NCBI RefSeq assembly: GCF_000224145.3
Contig: NC_020167.2
Span: 1,664,690 to 1,728,689, forward strand
DNA length: 64,000 bases
Direction: 5' to 3'
DNA from: Ciona intestinalis
Lineage: Eukaryota; Chordata; Ascidiacea; Phlebobranchia; Cionidae
The position numbers and the translations under genes are program-made. The notes beneath the pieces are model-generated. The model was not told the DNA's origin and searched no databases. It saw only the letters and a list, made by a program, of their open reading frames with translations. Numbering within the stretch: position 1 is the first letter of the stretch; every line of letters starts with the position of its first letter. This document shows positions 44,601 to 55,500 of this stretch, one piece after another.

Positions 44601-45956
44601 ATTGCGAAATAAACAAAGTTGGGTCAGTATCGGGAGCATTAACTGAAGAAAAGAATTCGCCAGGTAAACATAGCACGGTGCCGTATACCAACTCAGCCGC
44701 CGTCGACTTAATGTCCTCTTTAAAGGAGGTACGCAAACCCAAAAGAACGAGTGGTAAATTGTCGGACCACCGTTCAGGTGTGCTTTGTGCTTTGAGAGAT
44801 GCTTTTAATTGTCTGTGCATTCTCTCTACCAGACCGTTCGCTGCTGGATGGTACGCTGTGGTACGAATACGGGTACTACCTGTAAGTATCATAAATGAAG
44901 CAAGATAGCAATGATTCGGAAGGTTGCGTGTTCAAATCACGTCGGGGTCACCATTGAAGCGTTGGGAGATCGTGTTTATCGATTTGTTCTTTTTATTTAA
45001 AAACCTTATTCAAATAGAATGGAAATTAAAACAGTTAGAAATGTAAAATATAAAAGTAAATAGATATTGCAACACAAACACGCGTTGCGAGTAATAGTAC
45101 GTTCTACCACGTCGCCTGAACCAAATGTGACTGCAGAGAACAGTCGAGGAACTAACGGTGAGCGAAAAGGCAAGGTTACAGGAAAAAGCGCACACGTGGG
45201 TTCACCGAGTCGTGACGGTATAAATCACGGAAAACAATAGCGGGGACGGATTGAGAACGAATAAAGAACATAGTTAAATTGATTATAAATGAAACACCAC
45301 ATGTTCATATCTTAGCTTGTTTTACAAAACTAAAACTAGTTTTATATGACACAAAATCAAACTGTACAAAATATTCAAGGTTTTTGTTATGAATCTATGA
45401 AACTAGTTTAATCGTTCACACTCGCAAACTACAAAATTTCACCGGTTTTACTATGATTTAGCGAGCATTCAAAATTAACACCTTACTATTTCGCATTTTT
45501 TTACCTGTTCAAAAAATACTGTTTCTACTTAACATATTTTTTTTAATATTTAAAAACAGTAATCGGGTTTGACGCGCCCGTTTTATAACGTCGTGATAAT
45601 ACTGTCAAATAATTCTGTAACATTATTTTTCTGATTGTCATAAGATTCATAAAGTCGTGATAAAACTGTCAAATAATTCTTTAACATTATTTTTCTGAAG
45701 ATCATAAAATAGGGGTCTGTAAAAAGAAAATTAAAAAAGTCTCGTCTGACAAAGTATCCCATCTTCTCCCACCTTACTATACATACCTCTCCTACTGTTG
45801 AAAAATTCATTTCACCGGAGAACTTCTTTACTTTAAAGTGCATATCCTTAAATAACTCTACATAATCTTCAAAGTCTTCTTTGAGAGCTTTATCGATTTC
45901 TTCATTCCTGGTTATCTCTTCTTTTTCCTTATCTCTTTTTCCCCCAGTTTTAATCT
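41649..45956 (-). CDS. Caspase-family cysteine protease B (5' end missing)
   Basis: Exons 45956-45787, 42864-42643, 42540-42426, 42180-42097 and 41968-41649 are in phase and follow the same intron positions as caspase A. The catalytic His is in CMFIGHGRAGFI. The Cys lies across a junction as LFIFQ-ACRG, the usual QACRG. The p10 parts are LICYAAWNGCVSYAV and VYHYYQVPSFESSLIKKLFL. A Pro/Ala-rich tail ends QPASADADAQ. The exon at 45956 begins in phase 1, so at least one upstream exon (the MEISIN-like start in A) is required. None is found before the gap at 46028. The intron after 45787 is swollen to 2.9 kb by nested mobile elements; in A this intron is 62 bp. Confidence 0.85.
43779..44125 (-). 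repeat. 3' LTR of the Gypsy-type element
   Basis: Differs from the 5' LTR at one position (TTTTATTAAAA against TTTTATTTAAA near its right-hand end on the element strand). Confidence 0.92.
44179..44892 (-). pseudogene. Gypsy integrase C-terminal fragment
   Basis: A 237-aa open frame beginning inside the integrase core: RIRTTAYHPAANGLVERMHR is the conserved stretch carrying the last catalytic Glu. It continues with a chromodomain-like/GPY region (YKGPYKILKRNDKHYTLEVN). The upstream two acidic catalytic residues and all other pol domains are absent, so it is not functional alone. Confidence 0.88.
44905..44954 (+). other. tRNA 3'-half match at the primer-binding site
   Basis: Plus-strand text next to the 5' LTR ends GTCGGGGTCACCA. 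It reads back through a T-arm (GCGTG-TTCAAAT-CACGT) and a variable region into an anticodon-arm 3' strand (ATTCGGAAGG), so the tRNA match extends about 40 nt past the usual 18-nt site. It looks Arg-like, but the isotype is uncertain. Confidence 0.6.
44955..45301 (-). repeat. 5' LTR of the Gypsy-type element
   Basis: 347 bp, one mismatch to the other LTR. On the element strand it is followed by one spacer base and the primer-binding site. Confidence 0.92.
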
Positions 45957-46027
45957 CTAAACGATATAAAAGTAAAAAGTGTAGACTGTTTTATACAGTC
46001 ATATTTGCAGCATCTACTCATCCGGCG

Positions 46028-46077
46028 NNNNNNNNNNNNNNNNNNNNNNNNNNNNNNNNNNNNNNNNNNNNNNNNNN
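46028..46077. other. Assembly gap (50 N)
   Basis: Separates the visible 5' side of caspase B from a Gypsy fragment. The missing caspase B first exon(s) may lie in or beyond this join. Confidence 0.99.
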
Positions 46078-46790
46078 GGGTTATGTTGGGCCTCCGCGCC
46101 TCATAAAAACAGGACCTAAAATGCTCCAGTGCCGAGTTGGTATACGGGACCACATTAAAACTACCAGACCAGTTTTTCGACGAGCCTACCACCACTACCG
46201 CGAATCATCGAACGTTTCTCGATGGCCTACGTAAGCGCATGCAATCATTACGACCAACACTTCCCAGACCGTTATTGCAAAATCCGTCATACATCGATAA
46301 TAAGTTGTTCTCTTGCACACACGTATTCGTCCGCGTAGATCGGATTAAGAGGGCTCTAGAACGACTCTATGACGGACCGTTCCGCGTCGTTAGCCGAGCG
46401 GATAAGTATTTTACCATTGATTTCGGAAATCGAGTGACTACCGAACCTGCAAACACGCTTCACGACGTTACAATGCAGACTCGCGACACAAACGAATCGT
46501 TCAGAATTCAAACCATGGTTGACACCGTACTTTACAAAATACATAACTAACACCCACAACTCACACACACAGATTACCAGTTCTACTAAACATGCTTTGT
46601 TATTGTGTGTGTGACTATAACTATGCGTGCGGTGTTTAGATGTTTTACAGGCAACCCGAATTCGGACCAAGCTGATCCCGAGAGTCCAACTTTCCTGCCT
46701 TTGTATGTGAGACGACGAGCCTCTACAACGAGCACCACTCTGGCATATTTGACTGTGGTTTTCTAATTTTTTTCAATGGCCAAAGGGAGG
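46078..46790 (+). pseudogene. Second Gypsy element, integrase C-terminal end
   Basis: The frame at 46137-46550 gives VYGTTLKLPDQFF, then FVRVDRIKRALERLYDGPFR (GPY-type module) and an unstructured end. It is related to but clearly distinct from the integrase fragment at 44.2-44.9 kb. The stretch before 46137 reads as the same domain in another frame, so a frameshift or sequencing error is likely near 46130. A purine tract AAAGGGAGG at 46782 abuts the LTR. The 5' part is lost at the gap. Confidence 0.8.
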
Positions 46791-47327
46791 TGTTGTAGCG
46801 GCCCGTCGTAATATTACGTCACACGAATTCTTTTGTCCCCAATATTGACCAAATGTTTGACGTCGCGTGCTAACTTTCCCACAACGCGGCGGATGCACCC
46901 TGCCGTTAACCGAGTTAGCGCCGATGTTCCCAATTGTGTCCTTTTTATTGTAATCTCGTTATCGCAATTTATCACGCCGATTCGTCTGACACCCGAAATT
47001 CCTTTTTCCCTTCAAACCATTCCCCGACTGCTATATATACCGTTGTGTGATCACCATAGAAATATAAGAAAAGAGATAAGAGAAACGAGAACTAAACGAG
47101 AGAACGATATAACGATACGAAGCATATGAACGAATAAATATAGTTACTGTAACTGAGGGTACAGAATTGTGTAATTTCATGCCAGCCAAAACCCTAGATA
47201 ACCTAGACTAGGAAACGGCAAACGACAACTCCTAGATAACCTAGACTAGGACGTAGCTTTAGACACCCACGAGCGCACGAAGTCACTGCAGATCACCTGC
47301 AATCAGCTCATAAACAATATACCAACA
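46791..47327 (+). repeat. 3' LTR of the second Gypsy element (about 537 bp)
   Basis: Begins TGTTGTAGCGGCCCG directly after the purine tract and ends ...ACCAACA, giving TGTTG/CAACA ends. It contains a TATA-like CTATATATA at about 47031 and an internal 20-bp repeated unit (CTAGATAACCTAGACTAGGA, twice). The right boundary is inferred from the inverted end only. Confidence 0.7.
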
Positions 47328-48496
47328 ACGGGTGTCTAAAAAGGTATAGGCTTTCTCTTATTTTGTGTATAGGGTATAATAATCCTTTAAAACAAATCTG
47401 TATTCTGTTAAAACTATACCGTGGAACCCAACGGTGAAACCAAGCCCTCGGTATAATACAACTTCCGAATAATTGGGTTATACACTATATTAGTCTCTTC
47501 CACTGATAATAAAAGACAGTGCCTTTAGCCTCTAAACGTTGGCTTCTATACCATGGACCATGGACATCGCAACCGCAAAGAATGACGTATAAGGCCATAT
47601 CCTGCAGAGCACCATGCGAGGGGATATTTTCTAGGTTATATGAAGGCAACATCTTGACATCCGCCTGAATTACCTACAGACTGTAGGTATGCCTATGTTG
47701 ATAGTTATATTAAAACGCATGTAGGTGTTTGAACAGTGTATATTCTATTCATTGAAGGAAAAACTATATACACGGTTGGATGGTTATGTAGTAGGGTGGG
47801 GTAAGATGGGCCCCTATTCATTCTATTTTCTCGTCCCATTTGGTTGTAAACAAAGAACATTCGAAGAATTATAAAACCGTATCCTCACGACTCCCATAGA
47901 CTGTTAATTGTTAATTGTTTAATAAAACACAAACAAGATATTTAGTTAATATTTGTTAAGGGTGTCCCGTCTTCCCCCACCCTACTATATATTTGTTTGT
48001 TTTTTTCTATCTGTATACAGGTGAAAATACCACAATGGTAGCATTATCAAGCATCGAAACCCGGTGCTATTACGCATGCGCCGCAACAATTGTGCATGCG
48101 GAATTCAGCGCTCGGTTCAAATTCAACGGCCGGGACAAATATATTACGGCACCGGTATTATTTGGTAATAATGCGAGCGCCTGCCACTAAATCACAGTGT
48201 CGTTGCCTATATACTTGCAGCACATATAAGACATATCTCGATGTAATGCTACGATCACAACTATAAAATGTTTTATCAAAACTATCATCAGTAATTTAAA
48301 TAAAGGAGATTCCTTGCATCGCTCTTTGGACTAACGATCACGCCGGATACGAAACAATAGGAATTCTTTATTAGCTGTCATCTTCTGCGTCCTATAGCGT
48401 AGAGAGGTTGCTGACTAAAGTTACAAGCCATATGGTCAGTTATAGTACTTGCAGAATTGCATAATATTTAAACTAAGGATACCTATAAAAACCACC
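47328..48496. other. Intergenic with one short TIR element
   Basis: The TIR element is at 47789-47990. The rest should include the promoter of the JmjC-like gene. The ORF at 47993-48190 has no recognised content. Confidence 0.45.
47789..47990 (+). mobile_element. Short TIR element (near full length)
   Basis: Ends TAGTAGGGTGGGGTAAGATG and TGTCCCGTCTTCCCCCACCC, with core CAAACAAAGAACATTCGAAG and ACCGTATCCTCACGACTCCC. Confidence 0.85.
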
Positions 48497-50887
48497 ATGG
48501 TAACTGTTGAGCAATTTAGTGAGTTACTGAAGCAAAGCGAAATCCTCGGCATAAGTTGTGAGCAGTTGAATAAACTTAAAGCAGTCGGAGAAATAAAGAA
48601 TAATGGAAAGAAATGGCATCGTCAAAACTGTGGTTTGCTCGTAGCCGGGTTTTTGTTTTGCCTTGTGGTATGTGTTCCTTCAATTCTTCCGAGAAATCAT
48701 GCCGTGTTGATCAAGATCTTACTTGATGGGTAAGGATAAAATTACTTTATAAACATAATAAAAATGGATCCTTCTTGTTCAGGTTGTCGGAGGTTTTTGA
48801 TATTGATGAATTAGACAACTACAGTTGCATTTTAACAAACGAAGTCATCGGGCCTTATGTTCGCATACCTGTGGACTGCAATGCATGCGCAGGAGTCAAT
48901 AACATTCCTAAAGTTAGCAATCTAACACAGGTAAGAACAATGTTCTTGTTAACCTAAAGTAGCCTACACTAAATATCGCGCCTATGTGTATAGTAGATGG
49001 GGGAAAATGGGACGCATTTTCTTTCTATTCTCTTCTTCCTTTTGGTAGTAAACAAAGAACATTCATAGAATTATAAAACCGTGTCCTAACGACTACCCTT
49101 AAAACCGTGTCCTAACGACTACCCATCACTGTACTATTATATGGTCAGTACAAGAAATAAAAGTGAACTTGTGCAAAATGCAGTTTACATTAAAGGTTAA
49201 TCTCTATGTAACAGCTGACGGCCTATTAGCTATTATACCGGCTTAAACCCCATGTTAAAATTTAGGCAACACATGAAAAGTTCTATCTATACCTTTGCTA
49301 GGGTCTCTGTAATATACTGTGGCCTAAGTTTAAGATTCTTGATCTAAAATTTACGCCCGTTCAGAATACTCGTATAGTGGGGTGGGGGAATGTGAGACAC
49401 CTTTTTATTTATTTTTTTTTCTTCTCATTTTGTACAAAACAAACAACATTTAAAGAAGAACCTTATTTAAAAAATATATTTGAATATTAGGTGCTAAAGC
49501 AAAAGGTGTCCCATCTTACCCCACACTTCTGTATAAACTTTAATTTTAGGAAGAATTCCTGAAGAGCTACGCATTCACTATGCAACCCGTGGTAGTACAA
49601 GATGGTCTAGCTGACTGGACAGCAAGCGAAATATTTAGCTACGATTATTTCAAAAGTATATACACCCCTGGATCAAAGGTTTAAATCGAATTTTATATTG
49701 ATAGTGTTTAATTATTTAAACACTATAATTAAACATGCAGGCTCTTAAGCAAGTCAACGAAAAATGCCAATTTTTTCCTTACGCGACAAACATATCTGGC
49801 CTGGAAGAATTTTTTAACATGTCGCTAAGTCGAGTGGAAGGAAAAGAAGATCATTGGTACATAGGGTGGTAAGTTAAGCCTTTTTAACGCCGACATATTT
49901 GAGATTGGCTGCGTTGTGTTACGACCATGATGACTTTAGTTAAGTAAATCTCGTAAAATACGTTTTTTTTGTTTTCTTTTTATTTTGGGTGTTTAACGTC
50001 GTTAGCAATTACTAATCTTCGTGTGCGTCTTACGGTTTTTTCCCCAAGCACACTTTTTGAGCAAATGTTCCTCTAAACTGCGAAGTGTTTGACTTCGTGT
50101 GGTCAGTGGTGTTTAAAAACTAGAGTGCTGGAGTTGTGGCGTGTTAAGCTTTATACATGAATATTATATGAGTAAGTTTTCAATGTGCGTCTAAACGTTG
50201 TGTTGCTGTAAAGGTATAAAGAACCTTTATTTCATTATGTCGTTGCGTAAAGTGTTTTACGTTGCAAGTTAAGAAACTAGCAATTTGTGGCAGTATAGGC
50301 CGTGAATGCATTGCCAAGGCCATTATGTTCAGTGTCATATAAGGTTATTTCAAATTTTCATGCCAACTCTTTCCGCATGACAGGAGTAATTGCGAAGGAC
50401 AGGCAACAAACGAGTTACGAAAACATTACAAGCTTCCTTACTTCCTCCCCCAAGAGTTGGACCACAGCAAACTTGATTGGGTGTTTATGGGTTTGCCTGG
50501 TCACGGCGCACCAATGCATGTAGAGTATTTGCAATGTATTTTATCGCGGATAATATATAGGTCTTTATATTTTTCGTTTTTTTATGTATGTAGATCGACT
50601 TTGTAAAGACTTCTTCGTGGCAGGCCCAGCTTCGTGGGCAAAAGAAATGGACGTTTGAAACTCCTCCAGATTGCTTCGGGGTATGTTCATCAAAACTCGA
50701 AGTAACGGTAACCCCAGGAGAAATAAGTACGTTTAAAGTTCCACATTTCTACTACGCGTTGTCCACATAACATTAAACCCTTTTTTGAAATTTACTTTTA
50801 GTTGTTCTTGACGGAAACAGATGGTTTCACCAAACTCAAATCAAAGGCAACGACATGAGCATTGTGATCGGTTCGGAATATTACTAA
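48497..50887 (+). CDS. Membrane-anchored JmjC/cupin-like Fe(II)/2-oxoglutarate oxygenase, 7 exons
   Basis: Exons 48497-48729, 48783-48930, 49550-49678, 49741-49868, 50384-50519, 50594-50726 and 50802-50887 are in phase and give 330 aa. The start sits in ACCACCATGG, a textbook strong start context. One hydrophobic segment near residues 45-65 (LLVAGFLFCLVVCVPSIL) follows a basic stretch, predicting a type II membrane protein with a lumenal or extracellular catalytic domain. Metal ligands are visible as HID (APMH|IDF, across the exon 5/6 junction) and the distal His in RWFHQT. Flanking motifs WQAQLRGQKKWTFETPP and PGEIIVLDGNRW fit the cupin_8/JmjC hydroxylase fold. The substrate is unknown. Introns 2 and the 3' flank carry TIR elements. 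Confidence 0.82.
48991..49128 (+). mobile_element. Truncated short TIR element with internal duplication
   Basis: Left end TAGTAGATGGGGGAAAATGG and core AAACAAAGAACATTCATAG. The AAAACCGTGTCCTAACGACT unit appears twice in tandem, and the right end is missing. Located in intron 2 of the JmjC-like gene. Confidence 0.75.
49373..49533 (+). mobile_element. Short TIR element in intron 2 of the JmjC-like gene
   Basis: Ends TAGTGGGGTGGGGGAATGTG and GTGTCCCATCTTACCCCACA. It lies just before the exon 3 acceptor. Confidence 0.75.
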
Positions 50888-52517
50888 AGTTAACCTGATT
50901 TATTCATCATTTGTAATACAGTAGGGTGGGGGAGACGGAATTAATTATAGCACATATAATAACCAAATATCCCGATCGTGTTTTAAACTTTAAACAATGG
51001 TCTCTGGGAGTCGCAATGATATGGTTTTGTATTTTTTGAATGTCTCATTTTTCCCCACCCTACTATATCAAATAAATTGAGAGCAGGGTTTTTAAATATC
51101 GAAAAAATGGTCGTTTTGTTTCTCTTATTGCTGCAATTATTAGTGTATATGTTGTCACGTGGTTGTTTAACTGCGTTGCTCATAATTTGTAAATAAAATC
51201 GCTCAACACAGACAATCAATTTATAATTTAGCGCAACAACTGTTGTCGCACCATAAAAAATTGCAATAGCTTCTCGCAAAGTCTGTAAAATTAAAATTTA
51301 TTTCAAGCAAAAAAACTATTGTTTGTGGGGTTTTTTAAAAGATAGTAGAACCTTCTTGCGAGGCTCTGGCGGGCACACTGTACGTCGGCAGGACTTTTAC
51401 TGCAAAGGAAATTTTGGTAGATTAGGCGCACGGTATGCTATAACAATGGACGCTATTATTTGATAAACTTTCCTGCTTAAACATTTTTAAAGAGGGTTGC
51501 AGTTTGTTTGCTATTTAAAACTCGTTTTGCCGTTTAAACCACGCGTCACTAGATCTGGCCTTCGGAAAAAGTATGCAAAAAGCCAAACCTAAAAAAAATC
51601 TTCAAATGTTCAGCTTGTTAGTAATTTAGTTTAACCCAATACTCAACCGAAGACGAATCCGATTTGGAAAAAAATGTATTTTCTTTATTCACCATTCTAC
51701 GCAAAATCTCACTTCACACTGTGAATAAGTCAGCCATTGTATGTTCCATCACAACAAATGTCGCATAATCGGTGGTTTATATACGGACTCTGAGCACAAC
51801 CAAACAATGGCTTTCTCTTTACACACCTTTTATTTATGGGCAAAAAAGACGTGGTCATGTATTCCTCAAAACTTTTTTTTTTTTAAACGTAAGGTAAGGT
51901 ATTTATCACGTAACATTTTGCCTTTGTGTCAAATTTAATATTAGTTCATTGGATCGCAGACCACAGTCATTTCACAAATTACAGCACGCGACTGTAGCCG
52001 CGCTTTGGGTTTGATAACGATTTTTGTGATACCTCTGCGGTTTTGTAGCACCTTACGCCAAGTGACGTCACGTGAGAAACTACATGCGTCAAAATTGCGC
52101 ATTCCTGTTTATTATCAACACAAACGGCAGCGTAAGTTATACTTTCTAAATTTATAACGTTCTATCGAAGTGTAACTGCAGTAAGATTTTTTGCCATGTA
52201 TTAAGTCAAGTGAAGATTTGGTTATAGTTTATTTTTCAAATACGTGCCCATCCATTAGACCTCTATCTACTTTATTATGTTTTTGATTGAAGACAAGTGT
52301 TTTCAAAAGACGCACGGTAAAGTTGTTTTACGCACGTTTTTATCATCATTTAAAAATATATAAAATAGATTTTACTTCCTTGGTCCCCTGTTATAGTTTC
52401 TAAGCTTTACTGCTAAAAGACTTTACTTTGTAGAATATTCTGTGCCAATATGTAAACGTATTAAAGTCTGCAGTTACTGCAAAATGTTTGACTGCTATTA
52501 TTAGGTTTAAATCCAGT
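50888..52517. other. Intergenic between JmjC-like and transposase-derived genes
   Basis: A short TIR element is at 50919-51068. The remaining 1.4 kb has no supported gene and should include the promoter of the CaRF/MULE gene. ORFs at 50983-51279 and 51741-51938 have no recognised content. Confidence 0.45.
50919..51068 (-). mobile_element. Short TIR element
   Basis: Ends GTAGGGTGGGGGAGACGG and TCTCATTTTTCCCCACCCTA, with the reversed core (AAACAATGGTCTCTGGGAGTC). Confidence 0.75.
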
Positions 52518-55500
52518 ATGGAGATACACATCCTTGATGACACAGTTGAACCAGTTGACTACGGGTTTACTCAAGAAATTTCACCAAACTTCGGATATTG
52601 CGAATCACTCGGAGAAGCAGATGAAATAATACGGAACTATCAAGAAAAAACTCTTACCAAATTCTGTGTCTGTAAGTCAGGAAAAAACTTTGGCCAAAAA
52701 GGTAAAAATACGTGTCTTAGCATATTGTAACTTAATTATTTCTTTGAATTTTTTTCCAGATTGGCAAAAATCAAGTCACTTTATAAGTTTTGAATCGGAA
52801 AGAGGAAATATTCGTATTCCTTTTGATGGGATTCCATTTATGGTTATTGGGACCAAAGTACTGCAGTGTCAGCATGGGAAGGACAGCCACAAAAAATCTA
52901 AGGAACGATACAAACAGATGAAGGCAAATAATAGCTTTTTTCATATTTTCCATTTTTATTCATTTTGCCGACCACAAAGTTTTGTAGCCGTGGTTCTCAA
53001 TGATAACAAAGAAGCCTATAGTAAGCCATGCTTCATCATATGCTAACTAACTTATTGTCGTTTTTGGCCCAAGTTTCAAACTCTTATATTGCGATTGGCC
53101 TATAGACCTGTTTTGCTATCATACCTATAACCTAAGAATGTAAATAAAATGATATTTGCCATTTTTTTCTAGGACCTCAAGGAAGGTTTTCGTACCAGTA
53201 GGGATTCCACTGATTTATCGTACATTTGCACTCAAGGCTTGAAACTCTTATGTGAATATATATATGGCCTATAACAAAGTAAAGAAGAAATGCAAATTGT
53301 TTAAACTCTGTTTTTTGGATATAGGAAAGAGGAGAGTACCCACCAAGTAAGAAGCAACGAACACTGACAAACCCTACAAAGAAGAAAGATTGTCCAGCTA
53401 CCATACATCTCAGAGAAGTTGTTACTTTTCCAGAGTTTCAAGTAAGTTATAAACTGTAGGAATATTTTGTTGTGTGCGTGTGTTTATTGTTGCATAAAAA
53501 AAAGTGGCAAATGCCTTTTAATCTGTGTTTTTTTTGACAAGAAAAGTTCATGATTTAACTTAACATGAAAATGGCAAAAATTCCCCATTGCGTTCTAGTC
53601 TTATAGATACACTAAATCGGCTTGAGTTTAAACCGTTGTGCATTGCATGCTTGTTTACAAGTTCTGCAAAAGTTATTTATATGTATGCTCATTGCTTATA
53701 CAGTCATGCCTACTGTATCGTATCGGTATAGACGGTATGTATGACATTTTATGTATGTACACCATTTTATAGGCTACTGCATTATTTTAGATGTTAAAGG
53801 ACACCGCAAGATACCGAAGAAAAATATCCTGCGACATTCGTACTTTGCTTAAGAATGACCCAAGTAAAATACAAATGGAACGAAGAATTTATATATTGCT
53901 ACCTTTCATAAATGAACATAGGTTTCATATCATAGGGCAGGTAGGTATTCTTTATTTTATGTTCTATTTAATAGAAAATTTTCTAAAATATTTAATTTTT
54001 TTTTATTATTTTGTAACCTTAAATTGGGCCTGAAAATTAAAAAAACCTACAAAGAGTGAAGTTGGCATTTAGAGATCATTGAATATGGTCAGAACTCGAG
54101 GTATTAGGATATATAGGCTACAGTTAGAGGTTAAAAGCTGGATATTGGAAATCTTATTTTAAGTTGTCACCTTCGAGTTTACAAATTTGAACTGAAATAC
54201 AACCATCAAAACAACAATATTTATTATCTATTTTACTTCGGATTGTTCCCTAGCACTTCGCTTATGTAAATAGGTGCATTGTGTTGTAGTTTTACTATTA
54301 TTATAATAAAGCCATTCTTTTACAGTGTAATCCCAACTTGAAGCAAAATGTTGATCCTCAGTTGGTGGAAAAAATCTATGAACTTGTTAATGTTAGTGGA
54401 GTGGACAGCATTGATGAAATGGTGCAACTTTTAAAGAATTTCGTCTTAGAAATTTTTGTTGGAAAAAAAATGCCACCGGTTTCAAATAAAAGGTTTTACC
54501 CATCAAAGAAAGATATAAGAGAGCATATGGCAAATGCCGTGGCAAAATTGAGGTAAACATGTAAAATGCTTTTGATTTGTTCACCCGGCATTTTAAGGTT
54601 TAATACACTGCATGAGGCAATTTACATTCAAAGCGGAGATGTCTGGTTTTCCTCAAAAATAATTTATTTTGTTTATATTGTACAAGGCTTGTAGTGTATA
54701 GTTGCACTTCTGAGTGTGCTTACATGGTGGTGGATATATCAGTTTGTGTTGTTTTGTTAAACAATGATTTAAACACTTAAAAAACAAAACAACATTTTTA
54801 AATTTAAAATAAAAAAATTCATTCATTTTTTAACCTATAATGTGCTCATTAAACTATTAACAAACTTATTCTTACATAAGCTTTTGTTACCAGGCATGTA
54901 ACGTCCTATTTCGGTCATCCTTATCACAGTAAAAAGAATATAAATTGTCATATCAGCTCAAATTATTTTAACGCTTTATTTGATTCCAATTATTCTGTTA
55001 CAGACTCTCCAAGTTCCAAGGCAGCTCCATTGAAATGGATGATAAAGTAATGGAATGGTTGCACAAACAACCTGAGAATTGTTTATTCTATCAACCATGT
55101 ATCATTCAAAAAGTTACCGATGCAAATGAGTATGTAATATTAATTCATAAACTCAATTCACATTTGTAGTATATAGGGTTTAACCCTTTAGGGATGAGAT
55201 GTGTTTTAAGAAATTTCCTGATTTTTACCTATTGTCACTTATTCCTCTTTTGGAATGAGGTCATCAGAAAATTGTGTTTATGTGTAATTTGATTTATAAA
55301 CAAGCTATACCTAAAATATATGGAATAAAATGCTCCTGTTGTGATGTTGTCCCACCATTTTAGATTAGAGAGAGAGAAATTAAGATTAACATTGTAAAAA
55401 AAAGTTTTAAAAACAAATATTTTGAAAACCCCCTTAAAGCTATTTTTCTGCTTTACAGTGACGAGTTGTCATCTGTAAGTGATTTCTGGCAGAACTTTTG

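Larger units (their letters stand above)
43779..45301 (-). mobile_element. Ty3/Gypsy-type LTR retroelement, internally deleted, very young
   Basis: Two 347-bp direct LTRs (43779-44125 and 44955-45301) enclose only 829 bp. The 4-bp flanks TGTT/TGTT are a target-site duplication. Read on the minus strand, LTRs start TGTGGTGTTT and end CGCTTCA. A primer-binding site TGGTGACCCCGACGTGA follows the 5' LTR after one base, and a G-rich polypurine tract abuts the 3' LTR. The interior retains only the integrase C-terminal part. Gag, protease, RT and RNase H are gone, so the copy is non-autonomous. Confidence 0.92.
42916..45781 (-). mobile_element. 1.34-kb TIR element, copy II, split by an LTR element
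   Basis: Reverse-orientation copy of the element at 35961-37303. It starts TAGTACAGTGGGATGGGACC and ends TCCCATCTTCTCCCACCTTA. Removing the LTR insertion plus one target-site copy (about 1527 bp) leaves about 1339 bp, matching copy I (1343 bp). It lies in the caspase B intron. Confidence 0.8.

Noticed and set aside
44905..44954. Possible tRNA gene
   Set aside because: Only the 3' half of a tRNA is present and it abuts an LTR with the CCA end included. Nuclear tRNA genes do not encode CCA, so this is a primer-binding-site match.
35961..45781. The arrangement TIR element - caspase A - caspase B - inverted TIR element as one large inverted duplication
   Set aside because: Copy I lies upstream of caspase A, while copy II lies inside a caspase B intron whose counterpart in A is 62 bp and empty. 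The insertions are therefore independent of the gene duplication.
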